A program made the translations under genes and the position numbers. Shown here piece by piece: positions 9,379 to 19,000 of a DNA stretch of 64,000 nt (positions are counted from its first letter, which is position 1; each line of letters begins with the position of its first letter). The stretch lies in assembly GCF_014206875.1 (NCBI RefSeq), contig NZ_JACIJO010000006.1, forward strand, positions 87,407-151,406. Direction: 5' to 3'. Source of the stretch: Algoriphagus iocasae. Lineage in GTDB: Bacteria; Bacteroidota; Bacteroidia; Cytophagales; Cyclobacteriaceae. The notes under the pieces were generated by a model. The model worked only from the letters and a program-made list of their open reading frames with translations. It was not told the origin of the DNA and made no database searches.

Positions 9379-9918
9379 ATGGCATCAGCAAGCGAACTAG
9401 CACCGGGAAGCAAGCTTTCCCACCCAAAATTTGGCACAGGAATGATTCTTTCTGTGGATGAAACTTATTATAAAATCTATTTCTATTCCACAGAGGAAGT
9501 GAAAACATTGGCCAGGGACTATGAGGGATTTACTATTGAAGATGCGAAAGTCCCAGACTTCCCAATGCTCACAATGAAAGATGTAGAAAAAGCGATTCGA
9601 GAAGCCTTGCTGCAAACTTCAGAGAGAGCTCCAATTGTGCCTTTAGGAGGGAAATGGATGGGAGGCAATGTAGTCTTCGAACCAAATGACAAAAATCTTC
9701 AAACGAAAGAAATCCCAATGGAGACCTTCTTTCATAAGATTGTGATGGTTAGGGAGAAACTTCGTGTGTTGGAACAAAACATCAACAATCATCCGAAATT
9801 GGATGATGAAGATCGGGTGCATCTTCAGCAATATATCACGAGATGTTATGGTTCTTTGACCACATTCAATGTTCTTTTTGCCTATAAAGAAGATCAATTC
9901 AAAGGCAGCGGATCCTAG
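9379..9918 (+). CDS. Conserved hypothetical protein with Tudor-like N-terminus
   Basis: 179 residues, no signal peptide, predicted cytoplasmic. Residues about 8-45 (GSKLSHPKFGTGMILSV then YYKIYF) resemble the small SH3/Tudor-like module found at the end of UvrD/PcrA helicases and in CarD-like proteins, which often contacts RNA polymerase or nucleic acid. The rest is alpha-helical with no family that I recognise; the C-terminal helix pair (about 115-165) is rich in E/K/H. It is probably transcribed alone: a terminator lies upstream and 73 bp separate it from the xylanase. The name is only descriptive and function is unknown. Confidence 0.65.
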   Translation: MASASELAPGSKLSHPKFGTGMILSVDETYYKIYFYSTEEVKTLARDYEGFTIEDAKVPDFPMLTMKDVEKAIREALLQTSERAPIVPLGGKWMGGNVVFEPNDKNLQTKEIPMETFFHKIVMVREKLRVLEQNINNHPKLDDEDRVHLQQYITRCYGSLTTFNVLFAYKEDQFKGSGS

Positions 9919-9991
9919 GGGTATGATATAAGATTTTGGATTTCGATTTTTCGACTCCTGTAGAAAAAGATTGCCTTAAACCTATTTAACC

Positions 9992-11101
9992 ATGATCAAA
10001 AACACGATTCTTTTCTTAGTAATGACCTTGCTTTTGGCTTCTCATAAACCAAAAGAGCAAGGCTTGAAAGATATTTTTAAAGAGAGTTATTACATAGGAG
10101 TTGCCCTAAATGGCAGGCAAGTGAATAGCGATGATCCAAAAATAAATGAGTTGATCGCAAATAATTTTAACAGCCTCAGTCCCGAAAATGGATTGAAATG
10201 GGCATTGGTTCATCCCGGTCCGGATCAATACAATTTTGAGTTTGGGGATGCCTACGTTGCTTTAGGTGAAAAACTTGGAGCATTCACGATTGGCCATTGT
10301 TTGGTTTGGCATCAACAGGTGCCAAATTGGATTTTTGAAAACGAAGCGGGAGAATTGGTGAGCAAAGAGGTTTTGTATGGAAGAATGAAAGACCATATCG
10401 AAACAGTGGCTGGCAGATACAAGGGGAAAATCAATGGTTGGGATGTGGTGAATGAGGCTTTTAACGAAGATGGAAGTTTCCGGGAATCCAAATGGTTTCA
10501 GATAGCAGGAAAGGATTTTATCAAAGAGGCATTCCGAAATGCACAAAAAGCAGATCCAAAAGCAGAGCTTTATTACAATGATTACAATGTTTGGAGAGCT
10601 TCCAAACGCAAGGGGATTTTGGATTTTGCGAAAGAAATGAAAGCCGAAGGAATTAAAATTGATGCCATTGGCATGCAAGGTCATTATCAGCTGGAATCAC
10701 CGACTTTGGAGGAAATTGAGCAAGGAATCATCGATATCCATGAAGCGGGATTTAAAGTGATGATCACGGAATTGGATGTGGATGTGCTGCCAAGACCGAG
10801 AAGGGCAGAGGGAGCGGATTTGAATATGAACTTTGCAAATTCAGATGAATACAATCCCTATAAAGAAGGGATTACTTCAGAGGCTAAAGCGAAATTGGCC
10901 CAGCGCTATGCAGATATTTTTGCGATTTATGAAAAGCACAAAGACAAAATCACACGAGTTACATTTTGGGGTTTAAGTGATCGAAACAGCTGGTTGAATA
11001 ACTTCCCTGTTCGGGGAAGAACCAATTACCCTTTGCCTTTTGACAGGAACTTGGATCCCAAAAAAGAGGTGTTTGAAAAACTATCCGGTGTGGTAAAATA
11101 A
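9992..11101 (+). CDS. GH10 endo-1,4-beta-xylanase
   Basis: 369 residues with an N-terminal hydrophobic export signal (1-17) and one GH10 TIM barrel. Characteristic motifs are GHCLVWHQQVPNW (101-113), WDVVNEAF with the acid/base Glu155, and VMITELDVDV with the nucleophile Glu260; WGLSDRNSW near 327-335 completes the subsite signature. It should cleave internal beta-1,4 bonds in xylan or related chains. Length is that of a bare catalytic domain without carbohydrate-binding modules. There is no lipobox cysteine, so it is likely periplasmic or secreted. No SusCD, xylosidase or transporter adjoins it, so it looks like a stand-alone gene and not part of a xylan locus. Confidence 0.95.
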   Translation: MIKNTILFLVMTLLLASHKPKEQGLKDIFKESYYIGVALNGRQVNSDDPKINELIANNFNSLSPENGLKWALVHPGPDQYNFEFGDAYVALGEKLGAFTIGHCLVWHQQVPNWIFENEAGELVSKEVLYGRMKDHIETVAGRYKGKINGWDVVNEAFNEDGSFRESKWFQIAGKDFIKEAFRNAQKADPKAELYYNDYNVWRASKRKGILDFAKEMKAEGIKIDAIGMQGHYQLESPTLEEIEQGIIDIHEAGFKVMITELDVDVLPRPRRAEGADLNMNFANSDEYNPYKEGITSEAKAKLAQRYADIFAIYEKHKDKITRVTFWGLSDRNSWLNNFPVRGRTNYPLPFDRNLDPKKEVFEKLSGVVK

Positions 11102-11110
11102 TCAAGAACG

Positions 11111-11146
11111 AAAAAGGGCAAATCATTTAATCGATTTGCCCTTTTT
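11111..11146. terminator. Bidirectional terminator between convergent genes
   Basis: A perfect 14-bp stem (11111-11124 with 11133-11146) begins with five A and ends with five T, with an 8-nt loop. It lies between the stops of the plus-strand xylanase and the minus-strand flavoprotein and can serve both. Confidence 0.9.
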
Positions 11147-11151
11147 ATTAA

Positions 11152-12057
11152 TTAGAAACTTTCGTCAATCAATTCCTTGTTGCAGGCAGCTCCGGCCATG
11201 GTTCCAGAGGAAACCGCAAATGCCACCGATCGAAACATATTGGTATTATCTCCACAGGCAAAGATCCCTGGGACGTTGGTTTTATGAAATTGATCAATTT
11301 CCACATAGCCATTTTCCTTTAGTGCACAACCCAGTTCTGAAATCAAAGGACTGCTTTGCTCAAAATCAGGTTTTGCATATAGTGCATTAATTTTTTCCTG
11401 CGATCCATCCTCGAAAACCAAACTTTGAATTTTTCCATCTTGATGGATGATTTGGCTTATTTTCTTTTCTGAAATAGTGACCTTTTTGGATGTTAACTTC
11501 TCTGATTGCTCTGAAGTTAAAGTCGATTTTCCATTGGTATACAACGTCAAATCTTTTGTCCAGTTGGTGATCATTTTTCCAAATTCAAAACCAAAATCAC
11601 CATTCGCTAAAATCCCGGTTTTTTCATTTCTTACTTCATAGCCATGGCAATAGGGACAATGAATGACAGAGATTCCCCAGCATTCTTGGATGCCAGGAAT
11701 TTCAGGAAGAATATCCTTGATGCCAGTTGCAAAGATGAGTTTCAATCCTGAGAAGGTGGACCCATCATTTGTTTTGATTAAGAAACCGGGATCGCTTTTA
11801 GATGCTGAAATTACGGTGTCAGAATAGAAGGAAATGGTTTTATAAGCTTCTACTTGGGCTCTGGCCACTGACGAAATTTCGAAAGGTGTTTTGCCGTCTT
11901 GCGTTAAAAAATTGTGCGAATGCGGGGTTTGCCGATTACAGGGTTTGCCAGCATCAATGACCAGAACCTTTCTCAAGGACCTTCCTAATGCCATTGCTGC
12001 AGCAAGCCCTGCATAGCTCCCGCCTATAATGATTACTTCGTATTGATTGCTTTCCAT
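11152..12057 (-). CDS. Thioredoxin-reductase-like NAD(P)/FAD oxidoreductase
   Basis: 301 residues. FAD-binding Rossmann motif near the start (IIGGSYAGLAAAMAL), a redox-active CPYC motif followed by HGYEV, and the C-terminal ACGDNTNMFRSVAFAVSSG segment that contacts FAD. This is the fold of thioredoxin reductase, but the NADPH-binding GxGxxA/HRRxxxR signature is degenerate (ILANGDFGFEFGKM), as in the TrxR-like group sometimes purified with thioredoxin-like or small-molecule partners. Its natural electron acceptor is therefore unclear. The SDR gene lies 69 bp upstream on the same strand. The start ATG is in the expected place directly before the first beta strand. Confidence 0.85.
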   Translation of the reverse strand: MESNQYEVIIIGGSYAGLAAAMALGRSLRKVLVIDAGKPCNRQTPHSHNFLTQDGKTPFEISSVARAQVEAYKTISFYSDTVISASKSDPGFLIKTNDGSTFSGLKLIFATGIKDILPEIPGIQECWGISVIHCPYCHGYEVRNEKTGILANGDFGFEFGKMITNWTKDLTLYTNGKSTLTSEQSEKLTSKKVTISEKKISQIIHQDGKIQSLVFEDGSQEKINALYAKPDFEQSSPLISELGCALKENGYVEIDQFHKTNVPGIFACGDNTNMFRSVAFAVSSGTMAGAACNKELIDESF

Positions 12058-12126
12058 AGTTTGAAGGGGTTTTTAATAGTTAAGCAACCAGTACAAATGC
12101 AATAAAGTTGCATTTGAAGAATATTT

Positions 12127-12849
12127 TTATGGATTAGTTGACCAGAGGCCTACTTCCTTCACCAATGCACGTTTTGGCAATTTTAGATGCGCTACCAACA
12201 ATTCAGCAAAATCTTCTGGCTGCAACACTTTCTCTGGATTTCCATCAGTTAAATTATTGTCCATGGCTAGGTCTGTTGCAATGGTACTTGGGCTCATGCT
12301 GAAAACACGAATATCTGATTTTCTTACTTCCATCATCAGTGATTCAGTCAGTCCGTTTAATCCAAATTTAGAGGCACTATAAGCACTTGTCATCGCATTT
12401 CCTTTTTGGCCGGCAGTGGAGGAGACGTTCACGATATCCCCTGATTTTCTTTCCAGCATTCCCGGCAGAACTTCATGGATGACATAGTACACGCCAAAAA
12501 GATTGACTTTCACGATATGTTCCCACTCGCTGACATCGAGATCCAAGAATTTGCCAAACTTGCCCGTTCCGGCATTATTTACCAAAATATCCGGTACTCC
12601 AACTTCTTGATTCAATGAAGCGATGGCAGTTTTCACGCTTGAAAAATCTGACTGATCAGCCACGGCGATTGCCACTTTCAATGAGGAGTCAATTCCTGCA
12701 ACTTCCTCTTTTACTTTGATTAGATCGGATTCTGTTCTGGAAAGAATTGCCAAATGAACTCCCTCCTGGGCCAAAGCTATTGCAACTGCTTTTCCTATAC
12801 CTTTTCCTGCGCCTGTAATCAGCGCTGTTTTTCCTTTTAGTGATTGCAT
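12127..12849 (-). CDS. Short-chain dehydrogenase/reductase (FabG-like)
   Basis: 240 residues, classical SDR. TGAGKGIGKA at about 13-22 binds the dinucleotide, NNAG is near 90, the catalytic Ser lies in NVSSTAG (about 141) and YSASK (about 155-159) holds the Tyr/Lys pair. It resembles 3-ketoacyl-ACP reductases but lies outside any fatty-acid operon, so the substrate is open. The absence of an Asp after beta strand 2 (LSRTESD instead) favours NADPH. It stands upstream of the flavoprotein gene and may be co-transcribed with it. Confidence 0.88.
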   Translation of the reverse strand: MQSLKGKTALITGAGKGIGKAVAIALAQEGVHLAILSRTESDLIKVKEEVAGIDSSLKVAIAVADQSDFSSVKTAIASLNQEVGVPDILVNNAGTGKFGKFLDLDVSEWEHIVKVNLFGVYYVIHEVLPGMLERKSGDIVNVSSTAGQKGNAMTSAYSASKFGLNGLTESLMMEVRKSDIRVFSMSPSTIATDLAMDNNLTDGNPEKVLQPEDFAELLVAHLKLPKRALVKEVGLWSTNP

Positions 12850-12991
12850 GGATTTTTTAGGTTCTTTAATGAATGTAAAACAACAATTCCCGAGTTGAGT
12901 TCAGGAATGTCGCTAATAATAAATCAAGAGGAGATTTCTGCATAAATGATTTACAAAATTCCTAACAAAATGAGTTGAACAAATAGGTTCA

Positions 12992-14206
12992 TTAATTATC
13001 AAAAAATTGGAGTATCGTGAAATTTTCAATTTCAATTTCCCCTGAAGATTTTGTTTCTATTAATTTTTTAGAGATCCCTGCATTTGATAAAAATAGGTGG
13101 GAGAAATCTGAAAGAAAAAATGGATGAGCTGTTACTAATTCTTCAGGAACCGTTAGAGAAAATGAAGTAGCTAGGCCATTGATACTCCAGCTGAAAGAGC
13201 GGGAAGAGGGTAATCCATTCGAAACGCTTTTGGAAGATTGGAACCCTACACTATAATACTCCGCATCCTCTACTGTAGATTCAAATTGGAAATCTGAGAT
13301 CGAGTTTTTGGCAATCTTTATTTCTTTTAAATCTAAAAATGAGATCTGAGATGGTGGACTTCCTATTTTAGAATAAATAAAGGATACATTTGGATAAGAT
13401 GCCTTGTTTATAGTGATATTCGTACTGTACTTTTTTATTTCACTAGTATAAAGAAGTTGAAACTTTTCTTTTTGACTATTATAATATCCGTAATTTCCGA
13501 AGATAAAATTTGGATAAATCTTTCCATTTCTTTCTTCCAAACTTTTGATGTTATAATTGAAATAGTAGTAATCTAAATTTGGGACTTCCAAAATAATGTC
13601 AAAAGCCTGCATTTGGTCGTATTGAAGGGTATAGGTTTTATCTTTTTGAGGATTATCTAAATAAGAAAATCGTCTTTCAGTGCCTTGGTTCGCAATAACC
13701 ATGTATCGATTTACTCCAGAAAACAATTTAGCATTCTCATCATAGAGATTAGTAGAGACGGAGAAATCAGATATCCAATCCTTAGCGGTCACAAAAACTC
13801 CAATGGGCTCATCATTATCATTGGCTCTTACTTTGAAAGTGCCAGTTTGAACGGGGGCCGTTGATTCTCCTATTTCTAAAATCATGTCGAAGGTCAAATC
13901 CCGATTGGTAAATGTGCTCATATATTCCTGAAGACCATATTCACCTTCACGGATGGTATAGGTACTTACGAAATAGTCTTTGCTTTTGTCAACGTCGAAT
14001 TCTACCGTTTCGCCATTATGGATTTGGTGAAAGCCAAGTGCCGTACCAATCGAATCATGTAAGATGACATACATCACTTCATTGTCTGCTATATAATTAA
14101 TGGCTTTAACTTTGAATTTGTCAGATGTTGTTGAGTTGGGTTTTTCACTTTCAACGCAGGAAAGGAGCATAAAAATGCTAATAGCTAACGGAAGGATTCT
14201 TTTCAT
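12992..14206 (-). CDS. Predicted lipoprotein, function unknown
   Basis: 404 residues starting MKRILPLAISIFMLLSC, a lipoprotein signal peptide with lipobox LLSC. The mature part is mostly beta-strand by eye, with repeated short aromatic strands (YYYFNYNI, NYGYYNSQ) and no metal, catalytic or cysteine motifs. I do not recognise a domain. It is transcribed divergently from the ECF sigma factor at 14382, with about 175 bp between them. It might be an envelope protein linked to that regulatory system, but position is the only support. A 142-bp gap separates it from the SDR gene. Confidence 0.6.
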   Translation of the reverse strand: MKRILPLAISIFMLLSCVESEKPNSTTSDKFKVKAINYIADNEVMYVILHDSIGTALGFHQIHNGETVEFDVDKSKDYFVSTYTIREGEYGLQEYMSTFTNRDLTFDMILEIGESTAPVQTGTFKVRANDNDEPIGVFVTAKDWISDFSVSTNLYDENAKLFSGVNRYMVIANQGTERRFSYLDNPQKDKTYTLQYDQMQAFDIILEVPNLDYYYFNYNIKSLEERNGKIYPNFIFGNYGYYNSQKEKFQLLYTSEIKKYSTNITINKASYPNVSFIYSKIGSPPSQISFLDLKEIKIAKNSISDFQFESTVEDAEYYSVGFQSSKSVSNGLPSSRSFSWSINGLATSFSLTVPEELVTAHPFFLSDFSHLFLSNAGISKKLIETKSSGEIEIENFTILQFFDN

Positions 14207-14381
14207 TGCTCAAAATTAGGATTTAGTTTATAATGTAAGCTCAGTCTTTCAAATAAAAGATTTGGAGGAATCCTGTGGTTGGTTTTTGGGTTGAAGATAA
14301 TCTGTTAATAATATCTTAATCTTCCATTTTACACTTTAGTCGGCCTGAGATTTAATTTTGGAGGAAATCTTCATCAGGTTT

Positions 14382-14906
14382 ATGGCCACTTTTCAGAATC
14401 CAGCTTATTTCGAGCAAGTCTTCAAAGATCATTGGGAGCTGATGTATCAAAGTGCCTATCGCAAAATCCCAGATCAAACTACAGTGGAAGATATTCTGCA
14501 AGAGGTGTTTATAGATATCTGGCAAAGGCGCGAATCCCTTGAAATCAGGATGAGTGTAAAAGGGTATTTATTGACTGCGGTCAAATACCAAGTCATGAAG
14601 CATTTTGATTCGATTGAGAAAAATCGAATGATAGCCATATCAGAAATGCCTGACTTATATGAAGAAGAGATACAGAGTTTGGATGAAATTTTTGATCAAA
14701 TAGAGGTGGCAATGGATATTCTACCTCCGAAATCCAAATTGATCTTTAAAATGAGCAGGATAGAGGGATATTCAGTCGAGGAAATCTCTGAGAAACTTAA
14801 TATTTCTCCCCAAACGGTTCATAATCAGATCTCTAAATCATTAAAAATAATCCGTGGTGAGCTCAAGCATTTAACCCCTATCGTATTATTATGCATAGGG
14901 GGTTAA
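14382..14906 (+). CDS. ECF-type RNA polymerase sigma-70 factor
   Basis: 174 residues from the ATG at 14382; an in-frame TTG 24 bp upstream would add eight residues and is less likely. Sigma region 2 spans about 15-80 (DHWELMYQSAYRKIPDQTTVEDILQEVF is split by the -10 recognition helix, then IDIWQRR) and region 4 about 115-165 (LPPKSKLIFKMSR, then VEEISEKLNISPQTVHNQ), a helix-turn-helix for the -35 element. The type is the Bacteroidota family that is paired with FecR anti-sigma factors and SusC transducers. It is followed at 15024 by fecR and at 16095 by an STN-containing SusC, so it should activate that operon after an outer-membrane substrate signal. Confidence 0.93.
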   Translation: MATFQNPAYFEQVFKDHWELMYQSAYRKIPDQTTVEDILQEVFIDIWQRRESLEIRMSVKGYLLTAVKYQVMKHFDSIEKNRMIAISEMPDLYEEEIQSLDEIFDQIEVAMDILPPKSKLIFKMSRIEGYSVEEISEKLNISPQTVHNQISKSLKIIRGELKHLTPIVLLCIGG

Positions 14907-15023
14907 ACTTGAAACTGTTACCTCAAAGTTATTTTTTGACATCAAAACATTCACAAATACTTAATAAAAATCAGCGGTAGTCGGACAGGACTTTTGACAC
15001 TATAACAGTGAAACACAAAAGTC

Positions 15024-16010
15024 ATGAGATTGCAATCTTCCCTTTTAGGAATAATCGGTAAAATACTTCGGGGCAAAGCATCCCCGTCAGAAATGGGGCA
15101 GTTTAATCAGTGGTATGATTCAGACCTTTCTGATGGATTGGAAATTGTGGACCATAGAGGAAGAAGTAAATCTGATATTGAAAAGGAAATATTTTTTAAA
15201 ATCAGGCAACGTACGACTCAGATTCAAAAAACTGACACATCCAAAATCCGAAATATTATAAAGTTATCCCCTGTATGGATAGCAGCTTCGATCTTCCTTT
15301 TCTTAAGTGTTGGGATCTTGCTCCACCAATTGGTATATGAGCAAAAACCTGAAACAACAAAAAGCCTGTCTTTCCTGACTTTTGAAAATGGAACGGGCAT
15401 GTTTAAGAAGATCAAATTGCCTGATGGATCAACTGTCCAGCTATATCATAATTCCCAAATCCAGGTTGCTGAGAATTTCAGTGAAAACAGGTATCTCAAA
15501 CTATCAGGGGAAGCTTTTTTTGATGTTCGGAGGGATACAATCCATCCTTTTAGAGTAGAATCCCAAAATCTGGTTACTGAAGTTCTCGGCACTTCATTTC
15601 TGATCCAAAATTTAGAGAATGCAAAGGAAGTAGTAGCAGTGAAATCAGGTCTGGTGAAAGTCTCTGACCAAGCAGACACTAGCTTTATTCTTGAACCCAA
15701 TTACCTTCTGGATTTTTCGAATGGTTCTGGCAATGTGAGAGAAATACCTGAAAATGCCCCTCTTTTTGCATGGACAGAAGATGTGCTGGTTTTTGAAAAT
15801 ACAGACATGAGCACGATGGTCTCAGAACTTGAAGATTGGTATGGAGTCACCATAGAGCACAATCTTTCCAAACAAATCTCCTGTGAAATCTCCGGTACAT
15901 TTAAAAAACAGAGCCTGGAGAATCTACTTGAATTAATCAATTATTCTATTCCTATAACCTATCAAATCAATGGCAATCATGTAAGCCTACATTTTAAAAA
16001 CTGCCCTTAA
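15024..16010 (+). CDS. FecR-family anti-sigma factor
   Basis: 328 residues. The cytoplasmic N-terminal part (1-80) should hold the sigma factor; a single membrane helix lies at about 88-108 (VWIAASIFLFLSVGILL). The periplasmic FecR domain covers about 120-225 (KIKLPDGSTVQLYHNS, FFDVRRD, HPFRVES, TEVLGTSF), followed by a C-terminal DUF4974 region at about 250-325 (MVSELEDWYGVTI). FecR proteins hold the ECF sigma inactive until the STN domain of a loaded TonB receptor contacts them in the periplasm. The gene lies between its sigma factor (118 bp upstream) and the STN-SusC transducer (85 bp downstream), which is the standard order. Confidence 0.95.
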   Translation: MRLQSSLLGIIGKILRGKASPSEMGQFNQWYDSDLSDGLEIVDHRGRSKSDIEKEIFFKIRQRTTQIQKTDTSKIRNIIKLSPVWIAASIFLFLSVGILLHQLVYEQKPETTKSLSFLTFENGTGMFKKIKLPDGSTVQLYHNSQIQVAENFSENRYLKLSGEAFFDVRRDTIHPFRVESQNLVTEVLGTSFLIQNLENAKEVVAVKSGLVKVSDQADTSFILEPNYLLDFSNGSGNVREIPENAPLFAWTEDVLVFENTDMSTMVSELEDWYGVTIEHNLSKQISCEISGTFKKQSLENLLELINYSIPITYQINGNHVSLHFKNCP

Positions 16011-16094
16011 AAAAGCGAATGGATCCGCGCCAACGAATCCATTCAGTTCAGGGAAAAACGCTTTCGACATTCATCACATGAACAAATCAAATTT

Positions 16095-19000
16095 ATGAAA
16101 AAAAAGTTACCACCAGCCTTAAAATCCTTGGTTATGAGATTATTTACGGCTTGCCTTCTCAGTTGTTGGATTCACTCCATGGTGTTTGCCAATGTGCTCA
16201 CAGCACAGAAATTAGAGGAAACACAGATTACGCTTTCTTCTGTGGAAATGTCTTTGTCTGCTTCATTCAAGCAGATAGAAAACCAGTCAGATTTTAGCTT
16301 TTCTTATGAAAGTGGATTGGATCTATCCAGCAAAGTCACCTTTGCTTCCAGAAAAGCGAATCTTCAAAGAGTTTTGGAGTTGATTTCAGCTCAATCTTCT
16401 TTAAAGTTCAAACAGATTAACAATACCATTGCTGTTTCTTCCCAAAAGAAAACTCCTTTGAATAAAGTGGAAATCGAACGAGTAAGAGTGACCGGAGTGG
16501 TTCAGGATGCTGAAACAGGTGAAACATTGCCTGGGGTGAATATCATTATCAAAGGAACCACTAGAGGTACTACAACAGATTTAGACGGTAAATTCGGGTT
16601 GACGGTAGATTCCGGAGAAGCACTTGTTTTTTCTTATGTAGGATATGACAGACAAGAAGTTTTGATCGAAAATCAAACTGAACTTACCATTGGGCTGCAG
16701 CTGGACAGCGAGGCTTTAGGTGAAGTGGTTGTCACAGCATTGGGGATCAAAAGAGAAGAGAAAGCCCTTGGTTATGCTACTCAGAAGGTAGATTCCGAAG
16801 AACTTCTGGATGCAAGGTCTAATAGCTGGTCGGATGCATTGCGAGGAAAAGTAGCCGGTCTGAATGTGCTTTCCGCAGGTTCAGGGCCTATGAATTCCTC
16901 ACAGATTAGCTTAAGGGGCGATAATTCCCTAAATCCAAATGGAAACTTTGCCCTGATTGTAGTGGATGGAGTTCCAATGAATTCTGGATTGACCTCATCA
17001 GGAGTTAGCAATGCTTATGGTGCTGGATCTGGAAATGACGTTCCCGTGGATTTTGGAAATGGAATAGCTGATCTTAACCCAGATGACATTGAAAACATCA
17101 CGGTATTAAAAGGAGCAAGTGCCACGGCACTTTATGGTAGTCGGGCAGCAAACGGAGCTTTGATCGTAACGACGAAAAGTGGATCGAAAAAAAACAAAGG
17201 TCTTGGAGTGACGATTAATTCTAACATCAGTTTCCAAAATGTACTGAGATGGCCTGACAGACAATATGAATATGGACAAGGTACTGGTAGGGCTTTTAAT
17301 TCAGATGGAGAACTCTACTACAGCTATGGTGCTTCCGAAGACGGAGCTAGTACAGGTGGAACCAGTAGTGCTTTTGGCCCTAAGTTCGATGGCCAATCCT
17401 ATTTTCAATATGATCCAACTCTCGAAGGTCAATCTGCCGAGCGTCAACTTTGGAGACCTTATGAAGATAACGTAACCGGATTTTGGAGAACGGGATTTAA
17501 TATGATCAATTCTGTTTCATTGGACGGAAATAATGATTCAGGTTCTTTGAGAGCATCGATTACACAGACAAAAAATGAATGGATCATGCCAAACACGGGT
17601 TTTGATCGATTGGTGGCGGCTTTGTCTGCATCTCAGCAAATCAGCAAGAAATTGAGATTGAATGCCAAAGTAAACTACACCAATAAGAATTCAGATAACC
17701 TGCCTGCCACGGGTTATAACAACCAGTCCATTGCTTACTTTATGATTTTCCAAAATCCAAGTATTGATTTGGAATGGTATCGACCAATCTGGAAACAAGG
17801 TCAGGAAAATGTAGATCAGGTTCATCCATTCAGTTCTTTCATTGATAATCCCTATTTGATCGCTTACGAAATGACCAATTCGGTGAATAACAATTCTGTT
17901 TTTGGAAATTTATCAGCGAATTATACATTCAATGATCATTTTGAACTCATGTTGAGATCCGGTTTGGCAATGAGTCAGGAGGAGAGAGCTCAACAGCGGC
18001 CTTACAGCACGGCAAATTTCCAAAGAGGTTATTACAAGGAGCAAAATGTTACCAATTACGAGCAGAATTCGGATTTCTTACTGACTTACAAGGGCAATCT
18101 GGCAGAGAAAATCTCTTTGAGAGCGAGTGTGGGTGGTAATCATATGAGCAGAAAATACCGGATGATGAGCGCTTATGTGGATGGGTTGGTGATCCCAGGT
18201 GTTTACAAACTTGCAAATGGAGTAAATAACCCAGTTTTAGCTACCAATGATGCAAATAGAGTAATTAACTCTCTTTACGGATTGATGACTTTGGATTTTG
18301 ATGAAAAGATCTTTGTGGACATTACCGGCCGAAATGATTGGTCAAGTACTTTACCGACTCAAAATAACAGTTTCTTCTATCCTTCAATCAGCACCAGCTT
18401 TGTACTTTCAGACATTTTTGTTTTGCCTAGTCAAATCTCTTTTGCAAAACTTAGGGTCTCTGGAGCTCAGGTAGGAAATGACACAGAGCCTTATAGAACT
18501 TCTAAATATTATGGGCAAAGTGAATTTCCTGGCTCAGCCTCTGTTCCTTCCACACTATACAATGTAGACTTCAAGCCTGAAATCACGAGCAGTTTTGAAA
18601 CAGGGATTGAGTTGATTTTCTTCCAAAGAAGGTTGGGATTGGACCTGAACTTATATGTTACTGAGACTAAAAATCAGATTTTGGAAGTTCCTGTAGACAT
18701 CACCACAGGTTTTTCTAGAGCGATTTTGAATGCTGGAAAAGTAAGAAATCAAGGGATTGAATTGGTGCTGAATGGCAGCCCAATCAAGAATGATAAGTTC
18801 CAATGGAATTCCTTTGTCACTTGGGCAAAAAATAAGAATGAGGTCCTTTCTCTACCCGATGAAGTGGATGGTAGCCAGGTAATAGGAACAGGTGGAAATG
18901 CTTCAATTATTGCCAAAGTCGGTGGCACCACAGGAGATATTTACGGATTTGGTTTTGTAAGATCCCCAGAGGGTGAAATTGTTTATGGCGCAAATGGTCT

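Noticed and set aside
16017..16044. 8-bp inverted repeat between fecR and susC
   Set aside because: No T tract, long loop; could be an operator or chance, too weak to list.
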